Translations under genes and position numbers: made by a program
Assembly: GCA_014529385.2 (NCBI GenBank)
Contig: CM043967.1
Span: 5,969,001 to 6,029,000 of the forward strand
From: Adiantum capillus-veneris
Lineage: Eukaryota; Streptophyta; Polypodiopsida; Polypodiales; Pteridaceae
Direction: 5' to 3'
DNA: 60,000 nucleotides
Notes under the pieces: generated by a model
Told to the model about the DNA's origin: nothing
The model's database searches: none
What the model saw: the letters and a program-made list of their open reading frames with translations, nothing else
Part shown: piece after piece, positions 10,670 to 21,081 of the stretch
Layout of the letters: every line of letters starts with the position of its first letter
How positions within the stretch are numbered: the stretch's first letter is position 1

Positions 10670-11290
10670 AATGAAAACTCTGATCATGGATCATTAGTTC
10701 TTTTTTGGACTGAACTGATTCTTGAAAGGAGGTAGAAAGGTGAATCTTTGGGTCGGTATCTCTACATTTGGGATGGACTAATCTCATGTTTGGTTCACCG
10801 TTATATTTGCTAAATTGATTGCTATATTGATTAGAACTTCTATCATGGGTCATTAGTTCTTTTTTGGACTGAACTGATTCTTGAAAAGAGATAGAAAGGT
10901 GAATCTTTGGGTCGATATCTCTACTTTTGGGATGGACTGATCACATGCTTGATTCACCGTTGTATTTGCTTGCTATTCCGATTAGAGCTCCAATCATGGG
11001 TCATTAGTTCTTTTTTGGACTGGACTGATTCATGAAAGGAGGTAGGAAGGTGAATCTTTGGGTCGATATCTCTACTTTTGGGATGGACTGATCACATGTT
11101 TGATTCACCGCTATATTTGCTTGCTATTTCGATTAGAGCTCGAATCATGGGTCATTAGTTCTTTTGTGGACTGGACTGATTCATGAAAGGGGTAGGAAGG
11201 TGAATCTTTGGGTCGATATCTCTACTTTTGGGATGGACTGATCACATATTTGATTCACCGTTGTATTTGCTTGCTCATGTTTGAGTACAT
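10670..11290 (+). repeat. Four ~150-159-bp tandem repeats in the hAT leader
   Basis: The word cattagttctttt(t)tggact recurs at 10,692, 10,851, 11,002 and 11,152 (spacing 159, 151, 150). Each unit also has gaatctttgggtcg, tctctac, gggatggact and gattcaccg. The array lies between the TATA box and the transposase start, probably inside the leader intron. The last two units are the most alike, so copies were probably added one at a time. Confidence 0.85.
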
Positions 11291-11430
11291 TGAGGTTTAT
11301 TCCCTTCAGGCTTCACTACTACTCTTGTGTGTGATATTGATTATAACACTAATGTTTGGTTTGAATAATACTTGAAAGAAGAGATAGCATACTGAGCTAT
11401 GTTTATTGGTATTGTAGGCATCCAATAAGT

Positions 11431-13710
11431 ATGTCTTCCACTGGGAATTTGAGCGGTGATGTTGGTGTCTCAAGTCTGGCTTCCTTGAGGAGACCTCCTA
11501 CCTCAATGCCAGGTCCTGCTTCGCAGGGCACCACTTCGCAGGGCAAGCGAAAGGCAGGTGGAAAAAGTCCAGGACCCGAGTGAAATTTTGCCACAAATTT
11601 AAATAAGTATCAAGATTGGAAATGTAACTTTTGTGGCGAAGAGAAATCTGGAGGAGCACCAAGAATAAGGGATCATTTGCTAGGTGGCAATATCAAAATC
11701 CAAGGAGGAAAGCGCAAGGGCTTAGGTGCAGAAGAAGCAGCTATGCGCTTAAAAGCTTTAATTGGTAAGATAATTTCCACGAGCAAAAGATCAAAACTCT
11801 CTACTTTCGACCATCACACCCCCGTATCGATAAGATCAAACCAGTATGAGGGATCATTGGGTGTAACGCCCACCAATGGAAGCACTCAAAGTAGGGAACC
11901 AACTCCTCGTATCGATGGAAGTACACCTCCAAACCATGGATCTCCTGAATTTCAGGTAGGATCGTCAAAAAGTAGACAGGTTAGCTTACAAACGAGCTTC
12001 AAAACACTTGCCTTAGAAGAAGCACAACTTGCACTAGCTAAAGCCGTCTATTTCACTGGGGGATCATTGGCCATTGTCACCCGTGATGCATGGAAGTCAG
12101 CTTGGAAACGCATTGGGGAGTATGGTGCTGGATTTACCCCTCCAACATATCACCATATGAGAAACCAACTGTTGGATAAATGTTACACAAGCACACAACA
12201 GGATATTCAAAGGGTAATATTAAATGCAACAGAACAATTTGGATACACCATAGTTAGTGATGGTTGGTCCAACGTTCAAAGGCGGCCATTGATCAACATC
12301 ATGCTTGTATGTCCTCGTGGTGAATGTTTTATCAAAGCTGTGGATAGCTCTGGTCAAATAAAGTATGGCAGTTTTATAGCTGACATCATTGGCGACGCAT
12401 TTGAGGAACTTGGAAAAGAAAATGTTGTCCAAGTAATCATGGACAATGCCAAAAATTGCAGGGCTGCAGGTAGAATACTTGAAAGTCACTTCTCTCACCT
12501 ATATAGTGCTGGTTGCAGTACACACAACTTGAACTTGGTATTGCAAGATTGGTACAAGAGGGAGGACACAGAGTGGTTCAAATGGATAGTAGACAATGCT
12601 CGCTTAATAGTCAAGTTTGTTTTGAAGCATCAGAGGGTTCTTGACATGTACCGTCAGAGGATGTCTACTATGTTAAAACTGCCGTGCGAAACTAGATTTT
12701 GCACCAACTACTATACGGTAGAATCACTAATAAAAAATAAGAATGCTGTGATGGAGACATTTGTTTGTGCCACTTTTTCAGAATGGGAGGCTGGTCAAAG
12801 GGAGAAGATAAAAAGCAAAATAGGGGTGATCAGAGATCTACTAGCTGATCGCCACTTCTGGGATGATGTGGTGGATGTGCACAATGTCATGATGCCAATT
12901 ATGCTCGCATTACGCCAACTGGATTCTGCCTTGCCTAACATAGGTAAGGTGTGGATGGCTTGGTGGACTGCTCAAGAAAGCCTTGCAAATCCAGAGGAGC
13001 CCCAGGAGCCAATTGTGAAGCCTTGGAAGACACCATTCACTCAAAAGAGGAGAGAAATTTTGAGAAAGTATGTGCCTGGTCGATGGGTTGGAGCACATAG
13101 TCCACTACACAGCGTAGCTTTCTTATTGGATCCAGAGTATTGGGCAATGGAAATAGACAAACTTGATGAGGAGGTGCTGGAAGACTTTTATGATGTGATA
13201 GGCAGGATTTATGATGATCCTGATGAGCATGCATCAGCTGTTACTGATCTTACAAAGTTTAAACTCAAAGAGGGTAAGTTTGGTACAGAATTTGTGCACA
13301 AACTTGCCACGGAGCAACCAACGTGGAAGTGGTGGATGATGAATGGTGGTAGTGCACCCACCCTTAAACGCCTAGCTGTTAGAATCCTAGCCCAATGTGC
13401 ATCCAATTCAAGTTCTGAGAGAAACTGGAGTACATATAAATATGTACATTCCACCATCAGAAACCGTCTTCTAAATTTAAGAGCTGAAAAATTGGTGTAT
13501 ATGTACTGCAACCATCGGCTATTGGCAAGAGTGCAAGCTGAGAACTACAAAGAGGAGATGCCGCACTGGACTTATGATGTAACCAATGATGAGGTGGACG
13601 AAGACAGTGAGCTGCAAGGGGAATCTCATGAAGTAGAAACTACATGTACTTTAGAAGAGATTGAAGAGAATTTGGAAATTGAACCAACTTTGACCGGTCA
13701 TAGCAAGTGA
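11431..13710 (+). pseudogene. hAT-family transposase (BED finger + DUF659 + dimerisation domain), one in-frame TGA
   Basis: Frame from ATG 11,431 to the stop at 13,708-13,710, open except for TGA at 11,581-11,583. After the stop comes a BED-type zinc finger, WKCNFCGEEKSGGAPRIRDH (C-x2-C, GG..R..H). The DUF659/hAT core holds SDGWSNVQRRPL (first Asp), VIMDNAKNC (second Asp) and the STHNLNLVLQDW segment. The C-terminal hAT dimerisation region has CASNSSSERNWSTYK (the conserved SSSSERNWS with the Glu) and STIRNRL. The ATG at 11,677 alone would give 677 residues but lose the BED finger, so 11,431 is preferred. hAT transposases cut and paste elements with 8-bp target duplications in the nucleus. 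Length is normal for the family. The one stop may be a recent mutation. Confidence 0.9.
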
Positions 13711-14012
13711 CGGTGGTTTAATTTTTAGATTATCGAATCCATTGAGTGACTTCTGGTTAAGTTCAGAAACTATTTATCTTATAAGCTTTTTTTTATATTT
13801 AGTTTAAGGTTTAGACATTTGCTTAATAATAAACAAAGCCCTTAAAAACCTTTACAAGGCCACAAATCACTATTAAAGCTTCATAATATACAAAGCCCTA
13901 ACAAATCGTTGCATTATCACATATCATAATTGAAGCTGAAGTGAAGACAATTCACAATTCACTAATAAATTCTCGCAAGACAATGAGTAAATGTTTTCAA
14001 ATGTTACAAAAA
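13711..14012. other. Convergent intergenic region
   Basis: About 300 AT-rich bases between the 3' ends of the hAT gene (+) and the RING gene (-). It probably holds both polyadenylation regions; cttaataataaa and acaaagccct/acaaagcccta words occur. Nothing else seen. Confidence 0.4.
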
Positions 14013-14969
14013 CTATCCAAGTGATAGTGAAATATTTGTGAGAATATCTTCATTCTCCTGTTCACGCTGACCTTTAAGCTTATTATAGTCTTCAGACATT
14101 TTGAACATTGCATATAGCTTTTTGGATATCTCAAGCTCACATATAGCACAATGAAAGTTATTCATCATGCTTTGCATCAAGCATGATATATGATACATAT
14201 GTCCGCATGGCAAGCTGAAGTGACCACACCACTCATGAAAGAATGATCTACATATGGGGCAAGGACCACCGTGCTCACCAGAAGCTGGAGGGGCCTCAAT
14301 AGATGTTGGGTGCTCAATCAATGTGGCAGCATTTTGTTTTTCTATAGTCGCCTCTAACTCTTTTACGTGGCGAGATAGCACCTTCACCTCCCTTTGCAAG
14401 TCTCTATTTAGGGTTTCTTCTGCATGAGAGCCTTGTGTAGCTTGTGATGCTTGCCTGAGTTGAGTTTGAAGCTCCTCCTTAACTTGGTGCACTTCCATTG
14501 ATGCACCTTCTAGTGCCAATGACATCTCTTGCCGTGTGACGATGATTGCAGTACTGCGAATGTCCTCAACCGTCATGTGAGGTGTCCTTGAGCTAAAGTC
14601 CACTGCTTCACCCAAGACATAATGCATGTATAACATCTTGGCAAACCACAATGGACAATCCATATGATGCATAGGATGACCCATAACATCGAGATATATG
14701 TTCTCTCCATTGTCTCGTATGTCTGCATTAATGCATTGTGATAGCTTGAGTCGGCCTTTCTTGATGTTGTCATCTGCAACGCCCGGCCATATGGATTTGA
14801 CCATTTCTCGGTCAATCCTAGTGTTCACCTCTTTCCATTGTGTACCCACTGGGTTGGCCCACTGGGAGCAACAAGCAGCAATTCTAGCGGTGTCGTTCAC
14901 TCCACCGCCTTGACACATGGATCTAAGACGCTCAAAAGCACGCTTAGCCCTTTGATTATCATTATCCAT
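14013..14969 (-). CDS. RING-finger protein with coiled coil (putative E3 ubiquitin ligase)
   Basis: The first ATG in the frame is at 14,969 (MDNDNQRAKRAF), giving about 318 residues; the five codons upstream start from GTG, so I do not use them. An N-terminal region with CCSQWANPVGTQWKEV and DVMGHPMHHMDCPLWF has no match I know. A heptad-like Gln/Glu/Leu stretch (about residues 150-215) should form a coiled coil. Then comes a RING finger: CPICRSFFHEWC, LPCGHMYHISC and HCAIC, giving C-x2-C, C-x-H, H-x2-C and C-x2-C ligands. RING proteins usually bind an E2 enzyme and transfer ubiquitin. It is intact and lies downstream of the kinase on the same strand, possibly on the same transcript. Substrate unknown. 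Confidence 0.75.
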   Translation of the reverse strand: MDNDNQRAKRAFERLRSMCQGGGVNDTARIAACCSQWANPVGTQWKEVNTRIDREMVKSIWPGVADDNIKKGRLKLSQCINADIRDNGENIYLDVMGHPMHHMDCPLWFAKMLYMHYVLGEAVDFSSRTPHMTVEDIRSTAIIVTRQEMSLALEGASMEVHQVKEELQTQLRQASQATQGSHAEETLNRDLQREVKVLSRHVKELEATIEKQNAATLIEHPTSIEAPPASGEHGGPCPICRSFFHEWCGHFSLPCGHMYHISCLMQSMMNNFHCAICELEISKKLYAMFKMSEDYNKLKGQREQENEDILTNISLSLG

Positions 14970-15017
14970 ATCTTGATTAAACACTATACTTCAGTTACGG
15001 CATACAAACTTAATGAT

Positions 15018-15162
15018 AATCAATTGCTATAAGAGTAACCACCATTTTACAAAAATCAATTGCTATAATTTTAACCACCATTTTACGACAATCAATTGAT
15101 ATTAGAATAACCACCATCTTACGACAATCAATTGATATAAGAGTAACCACCATTTTTTAAAT
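15018..15162. repeat. Four 36-bp tandem repeats between RING and kinase genes
   Basis: Units start at 15,018, 15,054, 15,090 and 15,126, exactly 36 bases apart, each with aatcaattg and taaccaccat. They occupy the gap between the kinase stop and the RING start, where a leader or intron of the RING transcript would lie. Confidence 0.9.
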
Positions 15163-15374
15163 CAATGAATGAAAATCAGTGACTCCACGTGGCTTATTGC
15201 TTGAAACTTAAGAGAAAAAACAAAACTCATAGAAAATTTGTTGTCTATTGAGATATAACAAAGTGTTTTTATTACTCATACATCATCTATGGCACATAAA
15301 ACCAATTTTTAAAAGTGATTTTATGAGTCACAAGTCTCAGAAAACCCTGCTTCATAAATTACATCATATATCCA

Positions 15375-16856
15375 TCAAAAAAAGGCTACACTCATTTCAG
15401 AGGGAGGGCGTAAGCATCGTTCTGGCTGGGCTTCAAATCTTTCTAATTCTTCGTCCAAAAGTGCCAAGGTCTTTCTGTCTGTGGATTTCTTCCTCACCCA
15501 ACCTTCCACAACAATCCTAGATATGGCTTGTACCTCCATTGAAACCTTATGTTTGAACCAATCTGTGTTGTAGTAGTCAGAGCACTCTCCACAAAACTTA
15601 CAAAATTGCCATATCACCCATCCTATGGCGTACACATCTGTGGCCTTAGTCCATGGGCATAAATTCTTGCCATTTAGTAACTCAGGAGCTCGCCAAGGAT
15701 GAAGCTTTTGCAAGTTTTCATCGGTATTGTTGGTCTTTTGTGTCTCTAAGCCAACACGCAGAGCCAATCCCCAATGAATTATTCCAATACGGGGAGTGAG
15801 ATCCTTGGTAAAGTCCAACATGATGTTCCATGGATGGAGATCATTGTGGATCACTCCCTCGTCATGTCCGAATTGCAATGCCTTCACCAAGGCATGGATC
15901 AACGAGGGAGCATGATTGCACAGGCTCTTGATTCGTGTTTTCTTGTCTTCAGAGGGCTGCTCCCATTTAAAGTCTTTAGGGATCTTTCCTTTCCCCTCTT
16001 GATGCGATACAAGTGTCGTGAAAGAGCCATGTGGAAGGGGCAGTGTCTCCATAAGATCACCTAAAGTTCCCCCAGTGAAGTAGGGGAATATCAGAAACCA
16101 TGGCAACGTTACATAGTGGGCAATACTCCTCACAATCCCTCTATGGTTGAGATCTACTCCACTTTCTGATGCAAACCTTTTCCACTGATGCTTGGCCTGT
16201 CCTTTGAACTCCTTTGGCAGAATAAGTATTCGTTGTAGGAAGGAAAGTGATCCCTTTGATTTGAACTTCCACCCTGTGCCATAAGCCCCTGACCCAAGTT
16301 TCTTGATCTTCTTAATGGACTTATTTGGAATGCACAAAGTCATACTACATTCAAAATTGTATATACTGCTCTCCAGGTGACTGGCAGAAGCAGTAGAACC
16401 CGATGTTCCCTCAATGGCAGCCTCCTCAATAAACAGTTCTCCAACTTGGTTGCTCCCCATAACTCTGGTGATAGCCATTCGCATTTTCTTGCTTAGGCCA
16501 AAATGTGTGTCTATGCGGGATGCTCGCCTTGACCTCTCCTTCTCAGATCTCCATCTCGCGTTCCAATGCTCTAGCTTACCCTTGTCTACTTCTTGAGGGC
16601 ATTCCTCTTTCAAATCAGAGGCCACCTTGGGCAAATTGCCCACCCAACTGCTCAGTAATGAGATTATTGATTCGGTTGTTTTGTCTGGATATAACAACAA
16701 AATTTTGCGGGCAATCTCACTATATAATGATTGCAATCGAGACTCATCTGCAACAATCTGCGCTATATCTTCGAGATCTATTGCACTGACGATTGTAATC
16801 AACAATTGTCTAATTTTCTTTTTGAAATCTATCATTGAAGTAGCAGAAGGATCCAT
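15375..16856 (-). CDS. Protein kinase-like protein, DFG Asp replaced by His
   Basis: The first ATG is at 16,856 (MDPSATSMIDFKKK), giving about 493 residues; 47 more codons are open upstream but begin at GTG. Residues 1-180 are helical and unrecognised. The kinase domain follows: glycine loop LGSGAYGTGWK, a Lys in ILPKEF as candidate for the ATP-binding lysine, catalytic loop GVIHNDLHPWNIML (HND for HRD; catalytic Asp and Asn kept), the metal-binding motif reading IIHWGLAL where DWG/DFG is expected, WRAPELL (APE), and TKATDVYAIGWVIW (the helix F Asp). The His codon is at 15,774-15,776 and is one base away from Asp. Without this Asp, Mg-ATP binding should be poor, so this copy may be a pseudokinase. 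It probably shares the promoter at 18.33 kb. Confidence 0.85.
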   Translation of the reverse strand: MDPSATSMIDFKKKIRQLLITIVSAIDLEDIAQIVADESRLQSLYSEIARKILLLYPDKTTESIISLLSSWVGNLPKVASDLKEECPQEVDKGKLEHWNARWRSEKERSRRASRIDTHFGLSKKMRMAITRVMGSNQVGELFIEEAAIEGTSGSTASASHLESSIYNFECSMTLCIPNKSIKKIKKLGSGAYGTGWKFKSKGSLSFLQRILILPKEFKGQAKHQWKRFASESGVDLNHRGIVRSIAHYVTLPWFLIFPYFTGGTLGDLMETLPLPHGSFTTLVSHQEGKGKIPKDFKWEQPSEDKKTRIKSLCNHAPSLIHALVKALQFGHDEGVIHNDLHPWNIMLDFTKDLTPRIGIIHWGLALRVGLETQKTNNTDENLQKLHPWRAPELLNGKNLCPWTKATDVYAIGWVIWQFCKFCGECSDYYNTDWFKHKVSMEVQAISRIVVEGWVRKKSTDRKTLALLDEELERFEAQPERCLRPPSEMSVAFF

Positions 16857-16999
16857 TTTGCCTGCAATGGTATTATTGCAAACAACACATTGTGAAATAT
16901 AACTATGTGCCACTCCATTTGGATCTTTTCTAAATTCTACGTGAAAGAAAAAGTGCAGTATAGACCATAGATCTCGTACGCTTTTGCAGTGACACACCT

Positions 17000-18150
17000 A
17001 ATCGCAATTGCAACCATGTACCAATGCCTCACCGTACAAAAACTTACAAACAGATGCTCCTATCATTCTAGCAGCAACACACATAGTCGCAATTGCAACC
17101 ATGTGCCGAAGCATGAATGACTGGGAGCAACATAAAACATAGTCACCCTACGCTTTTGCAATGACACACCTAGTTGCAATTGCAACCATGTGCGAGTGCA
17201 TCCACGCACGGTGACTTCTTTCAAACAGATGCTCCTGTCATTCTAGCAGCAACACACCTAGTCGCAATTGCAACCATGTACCGAAGCATGAATGACTAAG
17301 AGCAACATAAAACATAGTCACCCTACGCTTTTTCAATGACACACCTAGCTGCAATTGCAACCATGTGCTAGTGCATCCATGCACGGTGACTTCTTTCAAA
17401 CAGATGCTACCGTCAATCTAGCAGCAACACACCTAGTCGCAATTGCAACCATGTGCCGAAGCATGAATGACTGGGAGCAACATAAAACATAGTCATCCTA
17501 CGCTTTTGGAATGACACACCTAGTCGCAATTGCAACCATGTGCCTGTGCATCCACGCACGATGTCTTCTTTCAAGATTCAAGCATATGAAACATTATGAA
17601 ATTATTTGAGCACACATTCATGCATTAGATGCTACCGTCAATCTAGCAGCAACACACCTAGTCGCAATTGCAACCATGTGCCGAAGCATGAATGACGGGA
17701 AGCAACATAAAACATAGTCATCTTGCATTTTTGCAATGACACACCTAGCCGCAATTGCAACCATGTGCCAGTGCATCCACGCACGGTGACTTCTTTCAAA
17801 CAGATGCTCTTGTCATTCTAGCAGCAACACACCTAGTCACAATTGCAACCATGTGCCGAAGCATGAATGACTGGGAGAAACATAAAACATAGTCACCCTA
17901 TGCTTTTGCAATGACACACCTAGCCGCAATTGCAACCATGTGAAAGTGCATCCACGCACGGTGACTTCTTTCAAACAGATGCTCCTGTCATTCTAGCAGC
18001 AACACACCTAGTCGCAATTGCAACCATGTGCTGAAGCATGAATGACTGGGAGCAATATAAAACATAATCATCGTACGCTTTTGCAATGACACACCTCGCC
18101 GCAATTGCAACCATATGCCAGTGCATCCACGTACGATGATTTGATAAAAG
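17000..18150 (-). repeat. ~6.5 copies of a 175-bp tandem repeat in the kinase leader
   Basis: The word gcagcaacacac recurs at 17,071, 17,246, 17,421, 17,646, 17,821 and 17,996 (spacing 175, 175, 225, 175, 175). The 225 interval holds a 50-base insertion near 17,575-17,625. Each unit carries the word gcaattgcaaccatgtg twice, once after cctag(t/c)cg and once after cctag(c/t)(t/c)g, so the unit is itself a diverged dimer. The array fills the space between the minus-strand TATA box and the kinase. Confidence 0.93.
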
Positions 18151-18317
18151 AAATTTTATACCTTTAAGTTTTAATGCAAAAAACTCAAAAAAACATCAAT
18201 AAAATAAGGAAGGGATTAAAAAATTACTGCTACACTGCTTTGAGAATGTGGAAAGCTGCCAGAAAGTTTGGTGAAGAAGACTTTTCAATGTACCTCTCTT
18301 GTGAAAAATACAAGCAC

Positions 18318-18430
18318 CGGCGTCGTCTTTATATAGCCATGGCGGGAAAGTTGATTTACCCGGCGGGCCCGGCGGGCCATTTACTTAACCCGGCGGGCCT
18401 CGAGCCGGTCTCCAAGTCTCCTTGCAGGTC
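18318..18430 (-). promoter_or_regulatory. GC-rich promoter with TATA box, drives the kinase/RING strand
   Basis: On the minus strand, GCCCGCCGGG words lead to GGCTATATAAAG (TATA at 18,328-18,335). This mirrors the promoter of the hAT gene at 10.55 kb, down to the spacing of the GC block. It points inward toward the 175-bp array and the kinase. Confidence 0.55.
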
Positions 18431-18476
18431 AAAAAAGATGAATGTCAATTAACATAATATTTGTTATTTTGCATTT

Positions 18477-18696
18477 CCTATTGAGGGTGGATTGACTTAG
18501 TTTTATGCAGGTCAACAGGCTCGCTTCCCCCTCTGCAAGCGACTGCTCCTGCATTGTATCAACTCTCGACTCAAGCTAAGGCCGCCAAGAGGCTCTACTA
18601 GCAGGTGTTAAGAGCAAAGCTAAGGTGGATGATGGCCATGTCTTGGAGTCGTGCAGAGCAGAACGAGTGAGTGAGTGAGTGAGAGAGTGAGTGAGT

Positions 18697-18790
<94 letters not shown>

Positions 18791-18822
18791 AGTACGACAC
18801 AGATAAAAAAATACCACGCTAC
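18477..18822 (+). mobile_element. MULE-derived segment with (GAGT)n/(GA)44, second copy
   Basis: Near-identical to 5,911-6,272 on both sides of its microsatellite (18,666-18,788: GAGT-type units then 88 bases of GA). Its right part enters the MULE transposase frame. The frame stays open through the GA tract as Glu-Arg repeats back to a stop at 18,676-18,678. Confidence 0.8.
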
Positions 18823-20467
18823 AGTGAAGCAGGATTTGAGAAACCTATTTTTAGAGGGTTCATGGCTAACGAGGCTAATGCCAATTGGATAGTTGTACAC
18901 ACAGTTTATCTTGGCGGATCTAAGAAGGCTGATCCGAAGAGGGAAAGATCTTGTGTTTTTCATTGGGAGCAAAGCATGGTACGACTCACCGTCAAGTGCA
19001 TTCGTGTATCATCTCAGGAAGAGAATAAGATCTTGTGCCGCAAGTTGCAGAATGCCCCTAGTGATAATGCAGCCGAGGTATGTAAGGGAGAGTTGAGAAG
19101 ATTTTGGAAAGCAGGACATGCAGTACAAGGGGAGGTTCCATCGTTGGAGACATGGTTGTCATGGTGGAATATTAAGGTTCCTCACTGGGGTGGAATATTT
19201 GTTTCTCAAGATGACTCTGGTGCATTTATGCCCTCCACAAACCTATCTGAATCGAAGCATTCAAGCATGCGTGCATCAGTCGGGTACAAAGACCACATTA
19301 GTCTTTATGAATCGGTTTGTGCAGACATGGCAATGGCAGTGTTGCAAAGCGTAAGGTACAATGCATATTTGAAGGGCATCCATAGTGCCCATGGGCCTGG
19401 AATCAAAGACATAGCTGACCGTTTTATAAGTGAATCATCATCTAAGGGAGCTGCAAAGAGATTAGTGGATCTTACCCACTCGTCAATGCGTGAGATTGGA
19501 ATTTCTAGCCCATAAATGATTAGAAGTGTGCAAGAGAAGAGTGTACGAAGAAAGAGGTCTATTTTAGTGGATGCAGATGTTTTACTCGACGAGGATAGCC
19601 ACAGGCCCGAGTATGTTACAGTCACGACACCCGTGGGCTGGTAATAAAAAATCAGATGGTGAAGCAAATGATGGTGGGATGTGCGATGAGACAAATGTTG
19701 CAAAGATAGTGTGGGAAATATGACGAACGGAGCCAGGGAGAAAGATGAATTGTTTTGGTGTGGTTGGAGATCAAGGGGACAGATGTGGATGGTTCATCAA
19801 TGACAGTAATTTGGATGTCAAAAAGGGTGTTGTTGCTCCTTGCTTTTGGGGCCGAAGGAAATATCCCTCAAATGAATTGTAGCCAAGAGATTGTGGAAGG
19901 ATTCATATGGTTTGTAACAACACAAACACTCACACATGGAAGGTCCATGACATGGTGGTAGGGCCTCCTGGACCAACTCCTGGTGTTTGGGTGGTGGCAC
20001 AAGGTACTAATGTGCAACCAAGTGAGGCAAAGCTCCTCCAAGAAAATGGCTTTGTTCTTGGAGGGGGGAGTGATGCAACAGATGTTCGTCGTTCAGTTTC
20101 TGCAGAGCATAGACTACCAAGTGGGTTCCGTCCAAAATTCAGAGATGGGAAGATTATCAAGTGGCGCTCAAAGTTAACAAAGGAATTTATTAGCCGGATA
20201 GATTGTGGCAGATCAATGAATGCAGATCTACTTAAAGAGGTGATTGTAGTGTGCAATGAGACACATATCTTCTATATCAGCCCAGAAGGGTCTCTTGCAA
20301 AAGGTGTGAACTACTCTGTGACAATGTCAGACTTCCCTAGATGCACATGTGAGGATTTTCAGAAAAGGGAAAGCAAGCATCTGACATACATGCGATGTAA
20401 GCATATATACTACGTGTTCTTGCAAGTACTTGGCCTAGACTCTGAGGCTCACCAATTCATACATTAG
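18787..20467 (+). pseudogene. MULE-type transposase with SWIM zinc finger, partial and broken
   Basis: The readable frame starts QYDTDKKIPRY next to the GA tract and is open to TAA at 19,513. It contains HWEQSMVRLTVKCI, KLQNAPSDNAA, WWNIKVPHWGGIFV and STNLSESKHSSMR, as in the C-terminal half of MULE transposases of this type. Beyond the TAA are frameshifts near 19,640 and 19,700 and another stop near 19,880. The last part (19,907-20,467, open) holds GFRPKFRDGKIIKWRSKL and a SWIM finger, FPRCTCEDF...MRCKHIYYV (C-x-C...C-x-H), which binds DNA or protein. The N-terminal catalytic Asp motifs are not present. Terminal inverted repeats were not found. Confidence 0.8.
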
Positions 20468-20469
20468 GC

Positions 20470-20875
20470 TGCGTTGTCAAAGGTGGAGTTATTTCAGGCA
20501 TTGGGAAGTGTGAGGAAACCATGAGTGTTGAACAGATGAAATGTATAGTGTCATCCTAGAGTTTTTGAGATAAAAGAAAGTATTTTTGGAATAGCTACAT
20601 AGTACCTTCGCCGTAATATATCCGATGCTTATTTTGTTGCTATGCTAATCAATATTATTTTGTCTTTTTGGTGTTCTGTCCAATGTATATCAACATGTCG
20701 GCCATTGATATGCTGTATAGATTGCTTCATGGTTGTTTAATGGTAGGGACTTTATTGGATTAAACTATGAATGTTTCCACAATTTTTCCCTTTGCGTCTT
20801 CTGGAGCTTGAAGAACAAAGTCTTGTCTTTGATGAAAACTAGAAGTCTTAAATTAGTCCTTCAAACAGCAGTAGA
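20470..20875. other. 3' flank of the MULE remnant
   Basis: AT-rich sequence without a convincing frame. It probably holds the MULE 3' UTR. No inverted-repeat end recognised. Confidence 0.3.

Positions 20876-21079
<204 letters not shown>

Positions 21080-21081
<2 letters not shown>

Larger units (their letters stand above)
10400..18450. mobile_element. Candidate composite hAT-type element with RING and kinase genes
   Basis: This 8-kb block has mirror architecture. At each end a GC-rich segment with GGCGGGC/GCCCGCC words leads inward to a TATA box (plus strand 10,547; minus strand 18,328-18,335). Next inward is a tandem array (4 x ~153 bp left, ~6.5 x 175 bp right), then long open frames: hAT transposase on plus, kinase and RING on minus. 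The frames are far better preserved than anything else in the window. The right end falls within 30 bases of a MULE-derived repeat (18,477). I could not prove terminal inverted repeats or an 8-bp target duplication. The word aatgtca occurs near both ends (about 10,389 and 18,441), but the next bases do not form convincing inverted ends. That the three genes form one mobile unit is inference. Confidence 0.45.

Noticed and set aside
14013-14984. GTG start for the RING frame
   Set aside because: Plant nuclear genes start at ATG; the first ATG is at 14,969.
10388-18446. aatgtca at both ends as a hAT target duplication
   Set aside because: Only 7 bases match and the adjoining bases do not give an inverted terminal repeat, so it may be chance.
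18174-18452. 92-codon plus-strand ORF over the kinase promoter
   Set aside because: It crosses the GC-rich promoter in antisense and shows no protein pattern.
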